Shown here in pieces: positions 27,914 to 39,138 of a stretch of DNA of 64,000 bases. The stretch is taken from assembly GCA_009694025.1 (NCBI GenBank), contig SHVZ01000001.1:32194-96193 (forward strand). The letters are read 5' to 3'. The notes beneath the pieces were generated by a model. That model made no database searches, was not told the DNA's origin, and was given only the letters and a program-made list of their open reading frames with translations. The DNA is from Alphaproteobacteria bacterium (GTDB lineage: Bacteria; Pseudomonadota; Alphaproteobacteria; SHVZ01). Position numbers and translations under genes: made by a program. Position 1 is the stretch's first letter, and each line of letters starts with the position of its first letter.

Positions 27914-29239
27914 TCAGCCGCGGGCCGGCGCCGGCCGGGTCGGGGTCACGCCCTGCGGCCGCCCGACGATGGAGAACATCAGCTTGTCCGGCTCGACCAG
28001 CCGATTCGCCACCCGGTTGATGTCGGCGAGCGTCACCGTCTCGATCATTCCGTTCCGGCGCTTGAAGTAGTCGATGCCAAGCCCCTCTTCCTGCCAGCCG
28101 ACGAGCTGGCCGGCGATGCCCCGCGATGTCGCGAACCCGCGGGCGTAGGCGCCGGTCATGTAGCGCTTGGCGTCGTCGAGCTCGGCCGCGGTCACGCCGT
28201 CGTCCTTGAGGTGCTGCCAGGACTCGCGGATGAGCCGGATCACCTCGGCGACCTTGGCGTTCTCGGCCGAGACCGAGCCGAGCCAGAGGCCGGAGCTCTT
28301 GGGCGTCGAGAGGTAGGTGTAGATGCCGTAGGTGAGGCCGCGTTTCTCGCGGATATCCGTCATCAGCCGCGATCCCAGGCTGCCGCCGCCGACGATCTGG
28401 TTGAGGAGGTTGGCCGCCATGAAGTCGGGGTCGCTGCGGGCGATGCCCGGCTGGCCGAACATCACCACCGACTGCGGCACCGGTCGCTCGATCACCAGCA
28501 CGTCGCCGCCTGCCGCCGGCGGCGTCGACTTCGACTCGGCTGGCGTCGCCTTGGCGGGAAGCCGACCGAAGGTCTCGTCGAGGAGGCGGGCGACCGTGGT
28601 GGCGTCGATGTCGCCGACCACGCCGATCTTCAGGTTGTCGCGCGCAATGCGCGCCTTGGCGAAGTCGACGATGTCCTCCCGCGTCAGCCCAGCGACCGAT
28701 TTCTCCGTGCCCTTGGACGAGCGCCCATAGGGGTGCTCGGGAAAAGCCGCCGCGTACCAGGCGCGGCTCGCCAGCGTGCGCGGATCGCGTTCCTCCCGGC
28801 TCAAGCCGCTCATGTGCTGTTGGCGCACCCGGTCGATGTCGGCGGCGGCGAAGCGCGGCTCGGCGAGCGCCAGGCCGAGAAGCCGGAACGCCTCGGCGGC
28901 GTTCTGCGACGGCGCCCGGAAGCCGCCGCGGATGAAGTCGCTGCCGGCGTTGAGATCGAGGCCGATCGAGGCGTCCTCGAGCTTGGCGGCGAAGGCCTGG
29001 CTGTCATAGGGCCCGGCCCCTTCGGTCAGGAGATCGGTCGCGATGACGGCGAGCCCCTCCTTGCCGACGGGATCGGCGACGGCACCGCCGCCGAGCGAGA
29101 TCGAGACCGCGACCACCGGGATGGTCGGATCGTGGACGAACCAGGCGACGAGGCCCGACGGGCTCTGGACCCGCTGCACGTCCATCGCCGAGACCGGCGG
29201 CGAGACGAGAAGCCCAAGGAGAACCAGGATGAAACGCAT
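27914..29239 (-). CDS. M16-family peptidase-like protein, non-catalytic partner
   Basis: 441 residues with a signal peptide ([18 protein letters not shown]). Has the M16 fold ([18 protein letters not shown], later [22 protein letters not shown]) but lacks the HxxEH zinc motif: the equivalent stretch [14 protein letters not shown] has neither histidine. In bacterial M16B pairs one subunit is catalytic and the other supplies substrate-binding residues (R/Y motif), and the [12 protein letters not shown] segment fits that role. Co-transcribed 10 bp after the active partner; periplasmic or envelope location. Confidence 0.9.
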   Translation of the reverse strand: MRFILVLLGLLVSPPVSAMDVQRVQSPSGLVAWFVHDPTIPVVAVSISLGGGAVADPVGKEGLAVIATDLLTEGAGPYDSQAFAAKLEDASIGLDLNAGSDFIRGGFRAPSQNAAEAFRLLGLALAEPRFAAADIDRVRQQHMSGLSREERDPRTLASRAWYAAAFPEHPYGRSSKGTEKSVAGLTREDIVDFAKARIARDNLKIGVVGDIDATTVARLLDETFGRLPAKATPAESKSTPPAAGGDVLVIERPVPQSVVMFGQPGIARSDPDFMAANLLNQIVGGGSLGSRLMTDIREKRGLTYGIYTYLSTPKSSGLWLGSVSAENAKVAEVIRLIRESWQHLKDDGVTAAELDDAKRYMTGAYARGFATSRGIAGQLVGWQEEGLGIDYFKRRNGMIETVTLADINRVANRLVEPDKLMFSIVGRPQGVTPTRPAPARG

Positions 29240-29249
29240 GTCTGTCCCC

Positions 29250-30581
29250 TCAACTCGTCGGCTTCGGCAGCAGGATCGATGTCACCGAGGATTCCGGCCT
29301 GAGCACGGCCCGGGCGGCCGCGATCACCTCATCGCGCGTCACCGCCTCGATGCGGCGCGGCCAGGACTCGACGTCCGCGGTGGCGCGCCCGATGGCGAGC
29401 GCGGCGCCGAGCGCCATCGCCGGCCCGCGCAGCGAATCCCGGGCGAAGGCCGAGGCCGCGGCGAGCCGCCGCTTCGCCCGCGCGACCTCGTCTTCGGTCG
29501 GTCCTTCGGAGAGGAGCTTTTCCAGCGCCTGATCGAGCGCCGCCTCGACGTCTTCGACGGTGCGGCCCTGGCGCGGCGAGGCATAGAAGCCGAAGCTGCC
29601 CGGGCCGATGGTCGAAGCCTCGTAGTAGGCGCCGGCGGATGTGGCGAGCGGCTGGTCGACCACCAGCAGGCGATAAAGCCGGCTGGTGGCGCTGCCGCCG
29701 AAGAGCTCGGCCAGCACCTGCAGCGCATAGGGCTGCTTGGCGTCGCCGTAGCGGTGGCTCGGGGCCTGGTAGGTCCGTGACATCGACGCCGTGCCGACCT
29801 GCTCGCTCTTCATCGTGAGGCGACGGGCGGCGCGTGCCGGCGGCTCGTCCGGCCGCCAGCGCTCGGGCATGGCTCGCGACGGAATCGGGCCAAAGTACTT
29901 CTCGGCAAGCGGCTTCAGCCGATCGACGCTGACATCGCCCGCAACCACCAGGATCGCGTTGTTGGGCGCGTAGTAGCGCCGGTACCAGGCGAGCGCGTCG
30001 TCGCGGCTCAGCTTCTGGATCTCGTGTCGCCAGCCGATCACCGGCAGCCGGTAGGGGTAGTGCTGATAGAGAAGGCCGCGCGCCTGCTCGCCGAGCTGGG
30101 AGGACGGCCTGTTGTCGACCACCTGCGAGCGCTCCTCGAGGATCACGTCGCGCTCCGAGGTCACCTGCGCCTCGGTCAGCTCGAGGTTGACCATGCGGTC
30201 GGCCTCCAGCTTCAGCACCATCTCCAGGCGGTCGGATGCCGCCTCGGCCCAGTAGGCGGTGTAGTCGTAGGAGGTCAGCGCGTTCTGGGTGCCGCCCTCG
30301 CGGCCGATGAGGCGGGCATATTCGCCGGGGCCGACCGTCGGCGTGCCCTTGAACATCAGGTGCTCGAGGAAATGCGCGATCCCGCCCTTGCCGATCGGCT
30401 CGTCGGCCGATCCCGCGCGGTACCAGACCATGACGGCGACCGCCGGCACGCGCGGATTGTCGACGACGACGACCTCGAGCCCGTTGGCGAGTTTGAAGGT
30501 TTCCGGCTGGTAGACCTGCGCCGACGCGCCGCCCACGAGGCCCACGGCCGCGAGCACGAGGAGTGACCTGAGAGTCCGCAT
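29250..30581 (-). CDS. M16-family zinc metallopeptidase, catalytic subunit
   Basis: 443 residues, signal peptide MRTLRSLLVLAAVGLVGGASA. The zinc motif is AHFLEHLMFKG (HxxEH) with the downstream glutamate in the TSERDVILEE segment. Typical M16 body follows: YPYRLPVIGW, YYAPNNAILVVAGD. Exported, probably degrading peptides in the periplasm with the neighbouring non-catalytic subunit. ATG at 30579-30581, 43 bp after the DUF3035 lipoprotein gene. Confidence 0.93.
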   Translation of the reverse strand: MRTLRSLLVLAAVGLVGGASAQVYQPETFKLANGLEVVVVDNPRVPAVAVMVWYRAGSADEPIGKGGIAHFLEHLMFKGTPTVGPGEYARLIGREGGTQNALTSYDYTAYWAEAASDRLEMVLKLEADRMVNLELTEAQVTSERDVILEERSQVVDNRPSSQLGEQARGLLYQHYPYRLPVIGWRHEIQKLSRDDALAWYRRYYAPNNAILVVAGDVSVDRLKPLAEKYFGPIPSRAMPERWRPDEPPARAARRLTMKSEQVGTASMSRTYQAPSHRYGDAKQPYALQVLAELFGGSATSRLYRLLVVDQPLATSAGAYYEASTIGPGSFGFYASPRQGRTVEDVEAALDQALEKLLSEGPTEDEVARAKRRLAAASAFARDSLRGPAMALGAALAIGRATADVESWPRRIEAVTRDEVIAAARAVLRPESSVTSILLPKPTS

Positions 30582-30624
30582 GTGACTGGAGCTCCTGGCC
30601 GCCTCCCCCGACGCGGCCGTTCTG

Positions 30625-31323
30625 TCAGAAGAGACCGTCGAAGATCCCCTTGTTCTTGCGTTTGATCGTCGGCGTATCGCCTTCGGTCGCGGGCTTGCCG
30701 AGGGCGGCGTTCTCCTGGAGGCGCTGGTTCTCCTTGCGGGCATCCAGCACCGAGGCCGGCGCCTCGTTCTTCCGCCAGACCAGAAGCTTGTCGATGAACC
30801 GCGAGTCCGCGGAGGCGAGCTTGGTCAGATCTTCGTTGATCACCGAGCGGATATTGGGGACCGACTTGTCGGCTCCGGCCTGTCTGAGCAGCACCAGCTC
30901 GGCCTGGCTCGGCCCGGCGGGGTCGGTCGCAGGCGCCGGGCGCACGACCGCCGCCTGGAGGGAGGCAGGCGGCGACGCCGGGGCGGCCCCGCCGAGGGTG
31001 CCGGCGGCGACCGGACTGCGCGGGCTCGCCGACGGCGCCGCCGGATCGACCGGTGGCGCGGCCGAGGCCTGGCCCAGGATGGATGACCGGGCCTGATCGG
31101 TGGCCGAGACTTCCTGGGGCCGGGTGGCGCCCGGCTGCGGCGGCCTCAGCGAGAAATCTGGGGGCAGGCTCAAGGGGGCGCGGCGCACGACTTGGAATTC
31201 GTCGGGGGCGCTCTTGCCGAGCCCGAACGACTTCCGCATCTCGTCGCCGCAGCCGCCAAGCAGCACCAGCGCGGGCAGGAGCGCTCGTAGGCACGATCGA
31301 ATGGGGCGGCCGTTCCTGGACAT
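30625..31323 (-). CDS. DUF3035-type outer-membrane lipoprotein (possible BAM-associated)
   Basis: 232 residues. A lipoprotein signal (LRALLPALVLLGGC, lipobox LGGC with Cys at about 25) is followed by DEMRKSFGLGKSAPDEFQVV and RAPLSLPPDF, the hallmark of the alphaproteobacterial DUF3035 family. A Pro/Ala-rich middle (about 65-140) and a charged C-terminus follow. Some alphaproteobacterial members have been linked to the outer-membrane assembly complex (BamF); I treat that as possible only. It lies 8 bp after lspA, the lipoprotein signal peptidase, so the enzyme and a substrate are co-transcribed. Confidence 0.8.
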   Translation of the reverse strand: MSRNGRPIRSCLRALLPALVLLGGCGDEMRKSFGLGKSAPDEFQVVRRAPLSLPPDFSLRPPQPGATRPQEVSATDQARSSILGQASAAPPVDPAAPSASPRSPVAAGTLGGAAPASPPASLQAAVVRPAPATDPAGPSQAELVLLRQAGADKSVPNIRSVINEDLTKLASADSRFIDKLLVWRKNEAPASVLDARKENQRLQENAALGKPATEGDTPTIKRKNKGIFDGLF

Positions 31324-31331
31324 TGAACCCC

Positions 31332-31831
31332 TTATTTAGGCTGGTCGGCAGGTTGGGACAAGCGCCCCGCCACCAGGCTCGAGAAGACGAGCCCGGCCGC
31401 CCCGACGGTGATGGCCGAATCGGCCAGGTTGAAGGCCCAGAAATGCCATCCAAAGGCGTGAAAATCGAGGAAATCAGCGACGGCGCCGAAGCGGACCCGG
31501 TCGACCGCGTTGCCGGCCGCGCCCCCGAGGACGAGGCCGAGGGCGACGGCGACCCCGGGGGTCTCGGCCCGGCTGAGCCAGCGCAGCAGGAAGCCGCCGA
31601 TCGCCGCCGCCAGCGCCGCCAGGATCCAGGGCGCCCAGGCCGATTCATGGGCCAGCAGGCCGAAGCTCACCCCGCGGTTCCAGGCCGGCACCAGATTCAA
31701 GAACGATGTGACCTCCAGGAGCCGCGGCGGGTCGAAGGCGAGCTTCAGCATCCAGGCCTTGAGCGCCTGGTCGAGCGAGGCGACGGCAAGGGCGACGCCG
31801 AGACCGAGACGCAGCTTCTGGACGGCAGGCG

Positions 31832-31835
<4 letters not shown>
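31332..31835 (-). CDS. lspA: Lipoprotein signal peptidase LspA
   Basis: 167 residues, four membrane helices. The catalytic aspartates are in [15 protein letters not shown] and [11 protein letters not shown]. Also present is [15 protein letters not shown]. Cleaves diacylglyceryl-prolipoproteins in the inner membrane. The start is GTG at 31833-31835, overlapping the ileS stop as GTGA; no ATG lies in a suitable place. Confidence 0.93.
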
Positions 31836-34672
<2,837 letters not shown>

Positions 34673-34689
34673 GACAGCGTCTCTTGCGA

Positions 34690-35628
34690 TCAGGAGGCGG
34701 CAGCGAGGGCCAGCCGGGCACGGGCCATCCGGCAGTCCTCCGCGATCTGACGCCTGAGCGCGTCCAGATCCGGGAAGGTGGCCTCGGGCCGGAGATAGTC
34801 GACGAGGCGAACGCGAAGCGCCCTGCCGTAGAGGTCGCCAGAGAAGTCAAAAACATGGACCTCGACCAGGACGCCGCGATCGGCGACGGTCGGGCGGATG
34901 CCGAGCGAGACGACCGCGTCCAGCCAGCGCCCGTCAATCATCGCCTGTGCCGCATAGATGCCGAATGCGGGTTGCAGGGTCTCGCCGAGCCGGAGATTGG
35001 CCGTCGGGAATCCAAGCTTGCGCCCGAGGCGATCGCCCGCCTCCACTACCGCCTCGATCTCGAACGGACGGCCGAGCAGCCGGGCGGCGGCACGAACCTC
35101 GCCGGCGACGATCAGGTGGCGGAGGCGGGAGGCCGAGAAGACCTCGCCGTCTCCGCCCTTGACCGGCGCGACGCGGGTGACGCCGAAGCCCTTCACTTCG
35201 CCGGCGGCGATGAGCGTCTCGGCGGTGCCGGCACGCCCGCGGCCGAAGCAGAAGTCGTAGCCGACGACGACTTGGGAGACGCCGAGCTGGCCGACCAGCG
35301 TCAGGTCGATGAATGCCTCGGCCGTTCGCGAGGCGAGGTCCCGATCGAAGGCCAGCACCACGGTGAAGCTGAGGCCGAGCTCGGCGAGCTGACGACGCTT
35401 GACCGGCCAGGGCGTCAGCCGGAAGGGCGGCGCATCCGGACGGAAAACCGCCTTGGGGTGCGGCTCGAAGGTGAGCACGCCAGCGGGGCGACCGCCGGCG
35501 CGGGCAAGATGGATGGCGGTTCGGATGAGCTCGGCGTGGCCGGGATGGACGCCGTCGAAATTGCCGACGGCGACCACGCCGCCCCGAAACGGCGGGGGCA
35601 GCGCCTCCGGATTCTCGAAAAGCTCCAT
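34690..35628 (-). CDS. ribF: Bifunctional riboflavin kinase / FAD synthetase RibF
   Basis: 312 residues. N-terminal FMN adenylyltransferase domain with [17 protein letters not shown] (HxGH) and [14 protein letters not shown]-terminal riboflavin kinase with [13 protein letters not shown] and a Gly-Ile-Tyr segment. Makes FMN and FAD in the cytosol. ATG 35626-35628 preferred over an upstream in-frame start 54 bases earlier, because the conserved region begins immediately after. Confidence 0.93.
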   Translation of the reverse strand: MELFENPEALPPPFRGGVVAVGNFDGVHPGHAELIRTAIHLARAGGRPAGVLTFEPHPKAVFRPDAPPFRLTPWPVKRRQLAELGLSFTVVLAFDRDLASRTAEAFIDLTLVGQLGVSQVVVGYDFCFGRGRAGTAETLIAAGEVKGFGVTRVAPVKGGDGEVFSASRLRHLIVAGEVRAAARLLGRPFEIEAVVEAGDRLGRKLGFPTANLRLGETLQPAFGIYAAQAMIDGRWLDAVVSLGIRPTVADRGVLVEVHVFDFSGDLYGRALRVRLVDYLRPEATFPDLDALRRQIAEDCRMARARLALAAAS

Positions 35629-35697
35629 GGACGTCCCTCGGCTGCGCGGCTCTTTGTCGTCCGCCGCCGCCTCCGAAGTCAACGATTTCGGCCGGAA

Positions 35698-35711
35698 ATT
35701 CCCATGGGAAT
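35698..35711. repeat. 14-bp perfect palindrome between maoC and ribF
   Basis: ATTCCCATGGGAAT, a perfect 14-bp palindrome, straddles the end of the MaoC gene, 70 bp upstream of ribF. It could be an operator or part of a short terminator stem, but it has no T-run and no loop. Significance uncertain. Confidence 0.35.
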
Positions 35712-36136
35712 CAGCTCCTCGCGGGCACCATGACGACCGCCTCGCCTTCGAGGACGATCTGGTTGCGGACCGAGCAGGTGGTCTGCATCACCACGCGCTT
35801 CTTGTCGGGCACGATATCGGTGATCGTCGCGGTGGCCGAGACCGTGTCGCCCGAGCGGACCGGCGCCTTGAACTTCAGGTTCTGGCTGAGATAGATGCAG
35901 CCGGGGCCGGGAAGCTTGGTGCCGAGCACGGTCGAGATGAAGCTGGCCGACAGCATGCCGTGGGCGATGCGGCCCTGGAACATCGTCTCCTTGGCGTATT
36001 CCTCGTTGAGGTGCACCGGGTTGGTGTCGCCGGAAATCCCGGCGAAGAGGACGACGTCGGCGTCGGTGACGGTCTTGGCGTAGGACGCCGTCATTCCGAT
36101 CTTGAGGTCCTCAAGAAAGTAGCCATCGCCGTTCAT
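35711..36136 (-). CDS. MaoC-family (R)-specific enoyl-CoA hydratase, PhaJ-like
   Basis: 141 residues, single hot-dog domain. The catalytic pair is in AGISGDTNPVHLNEEYA (Asp37, His42), followed by RIAHGMLSASFISTVLG, which matches PhaJ-type hydratases that turn enoyl-CoA into (R)-3-hydroxyacyl-CoA, a polyhydroxyalkanoate precursor. Other MaoC hydratases are not excluded. It has its own good promoter with overlapping inverted repeats (see separate entries) and no obvious Shine-Dalgarno. Confidence 0.88.
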   Translation of the reverse strand: MNGDGYFLEDLKIGMTASYAKTVTDADVVLFAGISGDTNPVHLNEEYAKETMFQGRIAHGMLSASFISTVLGTKLPGPGCIYLSQNLKFKAPVRSGDTVSATATITDIVPDKKRVVMQTTCSVRNQIVLEGEAVVMVPARS

Positions 36137-36156
36137 GATGCACCGCGGAAAGGAAC

Positions 36157-36170
36157 TTGCTGCAGCGCAA
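36157..36170. promoter_or_regulatory. Inverted repeat overlapping the maoC promoter, PhaR-like site
   Basis: TTGCTGCAGCGCAA reads as TTGC-N6-GCAA and also as CTGC-N3-GCAA, one base from the CTGC-N3-GCAG pattern reported for the PHA regulator PhaR in some alphaproteobacteria. It covers the expected transcription start of maoC. The nine bases GCAGCGCAA recur at 36204-36212, exactly 42 bp away. A second inverted repeat GCAAT-ATA-ATTGC (36167-36179) overlaps the -10. No regulator gene is in the window. Confidence 0.5.
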
Positions 36171-36197
36171 TATAATTGCTTTCACGGACGCAAACAA
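36169..36197 (-). promoter_or_regulatory. Sigma-70-type promoter of the maoC gene
   Basis: On the minus strand: -35 TTGTTT (36192-36197), 17-base spacer, -10 TATATT (36169-36174, five of six consensus bases). This is one of the best promoter matches seen in the window and lies in a conspicuously AT-rich patch. Predicted start about 36162, giving a leader of about 26 nt before the maoC ATG. Confidence 0.6.
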
Positions 36198-36217
36198 GGT
36201 GGCGCAGCGCAAATGGC

Positions 36218-37189
36218 TCAATAGGTCGGGCCGGCCTTGAGATAGCTGTAGCGATCAGCCGACGGCACGTTGACGTCGACAATATCCTGGCCCTGCAGGA
36301 CCTTGAGCGGGATCGTGGATCCTGCCGGACCGACCGCGAAGATCCGCCGGTAAAGCGTTTCAAGGTTGCCGACCCGCTCGCCCGCAACCGAGAGCACGAG
36401 ATCGCCCGACCGAAGCCCAATTCGCGCCGCCGGGCTGTCGGGGGCGACCCGCACGATGACGATCCGTCCACGATGCTCTTCCGAGGTGAGCCCGAGCCAC
36501 GGCTTGGGCGGCGTCTGCGGCCGGCCGTGGCGGATCATGTCGCCGAGGATCGGCTTCAGACGGTCGATCGGAACGAACATGTTGCCGGGGAGATAGCGCT
36601 CGCCCCCGCGATAGGCATCGGCGACGTAGAGCGAGCCGACCCCGACCAGCCGCCCGTCGCTACCGATCAGGGCGGCGCCGCCGAATTCGGCGTAGGGCGG
36701 CGAGGTGAAGATGGCGTTCTCCAGCAGATACTCCCAGTAGCCGGCGAAGGTGCGCCGCGCGACCACCACCGCCGCCGTCGCCGCCTTATAGCCGCCGTAT
36801 CCCGCGACCAGCACCTGCTGGCGCTCGGCGAGCTCGGCCGAGTCGCCGAGCTCGATCGGCTTGACGGCCATCGGGATGGCCGTGCGGACGAGGCCGAAGC
36901 CCGACTCATAGTCGTATCCGACCAGGGTCGCCGATATCGGCTTGCCCGAGGCTCCGGTCACCTGGATCTCGCTCGCCTCCTGCACCAGATAGCCGATGGT
37001 GACGATCAGGCCGTCGTTGGCGATGACGACGCCGTGGCCGCGCCGCTCGGTGCCGAGGGTGGCGGCGCTCCGCGCGGTCGGCGGCACCTTGACCTCGACC
37101 CGGACGACGGTCGCCAGCACGTCGTCGGCCGGCTGCGCCGCCGCCGGCGCGGCAATGGCAAAAAGAAGGACCAAGGCTAGGCGGAACAT
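36218..37189 (-). CDS. Trypsin-like/PDZ (DegP-type) protein with the catalytic triad lost
   Basis: 323 residues, signal peptide MFRLALVLLFAIAAPAAA. The body follows the S1C protease fold (GHGVVIANDGLIVTIGYLV, LVGYDYESGFGLVR, EFGGAALIGSDGRLVGVGS) but the catalytic histidine (normally in TNAHV), aspartate (DLAV) and serine (GNSGGP) are all replaced. A PDZ domain follows (about 220-310: RIVIVRVAPDSPAARIGLRSGDLVLS). Likely a periplasmic binding or scaffold protein rather than a protease. ATG 37187-37189 is chosen at the signal peptide; an upstream in-frame start would add 15 residues. Confidence 0.85.
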   Translation of the reverse strand: MFRLALVLLFAIAAPAAAQPADDVLATVVRVEVKVPPTARSAATLGTERRGHGVVIANDGLIVTIGYLVQEASEIQVTGASGKPISATLVGYDYESGFGLVRTAIPMAVKPIELGDSAELAERQQVLVAGYGGYKAATAAVVVARRTFAGYWEYLLENAIFTSPPYAEFGGAALIGSDGRLVGVGSLYVADAYRGGERYLPGNMFVPIDRLKPILGDMIRHGRPQTPPKPWLGLTSEEHRGRIVIVRVAPDSPAARIGLRSGDLVLSVAGERVGNLETLYRRIFAVGPAGSTIPLKVLQGQDIVDVNVPSADRYSYLKAGPTY

Positions 37190-37250
37190 GAGCGCCTCCC
37201 GTCGGGTGACCCGGATGTTAGCCCGATTCTCCATGGTGGCGCACCAGCCG

Positions 37251-37664
37251 TCATTCGCCGGATTCGATTCTCGCGTCGAACTGTAGTTCGACCTTCACGC
37301 CGTCCGGATCGACGAAGAAGATCTGCTTGCGTGGACGCCCGGGAACGTCGCGGGTCTCGAAGGCGATGCCGCGGGCTTTAAGGCGCCTCGCCATCTCGGC
37401 CATGCCGCGGGCCGCCATCGCAATGTGATCGAAACCCTGCTCGTCCGATTCGCGGCCGCTACGCCGCACGGCATCCCGGTCGCCGACCAAGTGGAGGATC
37501 GCCCGCTCTCCGGCATAGAGCCAATGGCCAGGAAAGCCGAGCGGCGGCCGGTCACCCTCGGTCAGGCCAAGAACGTCCATATAGAACGACCGGCACCGGC
37601 CGAGGTCGGCGGTCGTGATGGTGAAATGATCGAGGCCATCGACCGAGGCGGAGGGTGACGGCAT
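37251..37664 (-). CDS. VOC (glyoxalase/bleomycin-resistance fold) family protein
   Basis: 137 residues, single VOC domain. Metal ligands expected for the fold are present: LDHFTITTADL (His), FDHIAMAA (His) and GVKVELQF (Glu). Resembles dioxygenase or glutathione-transferase-type VOC proteins; substrate unknown. ATG 37662-37664 selected because the conserved first strand follows; the upstream extension has no family match. Divergent from the following gene. Confidence 0.85.
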   Translation of the reverse strand: MPSPSASVDGLDHFTITTADLGRCRSFYMDVLGLTEGDRPPLGFPGHWLYAGERAILHLVGDRDAVRRSGRESDEQGFDHIAMAARGMAEMARRLKARGIAFETRDVPGRPRKQIFFVDPDGVKVELQFDARIESGE

Positions 37665-37757
37665 GACGGGCTCCCGGGGCGAGTCGTTGGCATGAAGGCG
37701 AATCATGGTAGCTTCGCCAGCGCGTGCCGCAAGCGGGAGTGAAGGGACGGTGCGGAA

Positions 37758-38132
37758 ATGAGCGAATACGTCGACCGCAAGGCGCGGGAAGCGCTGGCCC
37801 AAGCCGACGGCGATCATGGGCGCGCCGCCGAACTCCTGGAAATTTGGTGCGGCGACGATGTCCGGCTCAAAGGGGCGCTGATCCGCCCGTTCCTCCCCAA
37901 CATCTGCCGATTCGCCATCCAGCGCACGACGGCGAGGCCCTCGACCAGGGACCGGGCCAAGGTCAAAGGCACGGCCATCGATCTCGTCATCGACGCGCTG
38001 CAGGAGAAGACCGGCAAGCGCCGCCTCGATCCGGCGATCCCGCAGCCGGCGCCGAAGCCGGCCGAGGCTTCACCCAAGCACGCGAAGGCGCTCCAGGCGC
38101 TGGCCTCGTCCTACAAGAAGAAGAAGAGCTGA
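37758..38132 (+). CDS. Hypothetical protein, charged, Lys-rich C-terminus
   Basis: 124 residues, no signal peptide or membrane segment. The N-terminal half is helical (YVDRKAREALAQADGDHGRA, then LEIWCGDDVRLKGALIRPF); a Pro/Ala/Lys linker precedes a terminal SSYKKKKS tail. I do not recognise it. ATG 37758 has GGACGG 8 bases upstream. Its coding character, third-position GC and lack of a better frame support a real gene. Confidence 0.6.
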   Translation: MSEYVDRKAREALAQADGDHGRAAELLEIWCGDDVRLKGALIRPFLPNICRFAIQRTTARPSTRDRAKVKGTAIDLVIDALQEKTGKRRLDPAIPQPAPKPAEASPKHAKALQALASSYKKKKS

Positions 38133-38147
38133 ACCGATCCGCCGAGA

Positions 38148-38801
38148 TCAGTCGAGCGGCCGGCACTCCTTCGGCCGGGCGGTGAGCATGTTCGCGAACA
38201 TCGCCTTCAAGTACTTCGGATCGGCGCCGATCGCCTTGGCGTTGGCACGATGCTCGGCGGTCTGGGCGACCGCGGCGGCGACCATGTGCGGCGTCGCCTC
38301 GTCCGGAAGGATGACGAAGCCGCCCTTTTCGAGATCGTTGAGGATCTCTTGGGAGGTCTTGGAGAAGCGGCGATAGGAGTTGTCCGTCATGGTGATCTGC
38401 TCCTTCCGGCCCGGGCTGGACGCCCGCGCCAGCGCCATCGACAGGATATCGGTCATCAGCTGGGGGTCACGCGTGCCGAGCCATGCCTCGATCATCGCCT
38501 TGTAAATCGTGCTGACGTAGGTGCGGAAGCCGCGGGGGCCGAGCAGGCTGCAGCTCGCCTGAAACGACGCGTCCGCCTTGGCGACCATGCTCTCGGCCGG
38601 ATCGCGCGGAGCGATGGCATAGCCCGAGAGCTCGAACGACTTCACGACGGAGCTGGCGTCGGGTTTGTAACGCTCCCACTCGCTGTCGATCAGGAATCAG
38701 CCGAGCATGTCGGCGTGCTGGTTCTGCACCCGGTTCAGAAATCTCGCGAATTCCTTCGCGAACACATCGACGACATTCGTACTCGTGAGCTGCCCGCGCA
38801 T
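38148..38801 (-). pseudogene. Unrecognised gene interrupted by an in-frame TGA
   Basis: From ATG 38799-38801 the frame reads MRGQLTSTNVVDVFAKEF and continues for 34 codons to a TGA at 38697-38699, then stays open in the same frame (FLIDSEWERYKPD...) for 183 more codons to the stop at 38148. The two halves look like one helical protein of about 217 residues. The first possible restart is GTG at 38645; another internal ATG at 38388-38390 has an AAGGAG ribosome site 9 bases before it. Either a nonsense mutation or sequencing error (TGG to TGA), readthrough, or two small genes. No family recognised. Confidence 0.5.
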
Positions 38802-38976
38802 CCACTCGCCCTATTCTGGCTTCCGCGCCTTCTGCGATTCCGCCCGTAAGCGCCGGTCATATCACGGAAATACCGGCGAGCACCACACCTTTGCAACAGC
38901 GTCGCGCGAGCGGCTTAGGACTGCGCCGCAACAGATCCGGGAAGAGTCTCGCAGGGTTCCAGAGGACGGAGGAATT

Positions 38977-39006
38977 ATGATAGTGTTCATGGATACTTGC
39001 ACTTGA
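38977..39006 (+). other. Possible nine-codon leader peptide
   Basis: ATG at 38977 follows a strong GGAGGA ribosome site by 4 bases and encodes MIVFMDTCT before TGA. It lies 17 bp ahead of a small membrane ORF and the response-regulator gene. May be a leader peptide or chance; the surrounding bases are AT-rich for this genome. Confidence 0.25.
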
Positions 39007-39023
39007 ATAGCGGGACTCGATAG

Positions 39024-39125
39024 ATGCTTCGCACGCTCAAAGAGATTTCGGGCCTTACGGGCGTCTTCGCCGCTGGCGGGATGACCGCGGCGTTGATCGT
39101 CGGCGCGTTCGCCCTGGCCGGCTAG
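39024..39125 (+). CDS. Small membrane peptide (33 residues) upstream of the response regulator
   Basis: ATG 39024 to TAG 39123-39125. The product starts MLRTLKEISGLTG and continues with a hydrophobic Gly/Ala-rich stretch (VFAAGGMTAALIVGAFALAG), a plausible single transmembrane helix with a positive N-terminus. It ends 13 bp before the response regulator, so it would be co-transcribed and could modulate the kinase. Short length makes this tentative; no Shine-Dalgarno is clear. Confidence 0.45.
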   Translation: MLRTLKEISGLTGVFAAGGMTAALIVGAFALAG

Positions 39126-39138
39126 GACCCCAGCAACC

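Noticed and set aside
27914..29239. M16 protein without HxxEH as a broken gene
   Set aside because: Paired non-catalytic M16 subunits are a normal arrangement, and the frame is full length and conserved in pattern.
38697..38699. TGA as a selenocysteine codon
   Set aside because: No SECIS-like hairpin directly after the codon and no selenoprotein family match; kept only as a minor alternative.
38707..39006. A 99-codon plus-strand frame ahead of the two-component system
   Set aside because: Most of it is antisense to the interrupted gene; only the last nine codons follow a good ribosome site and were listed separately.
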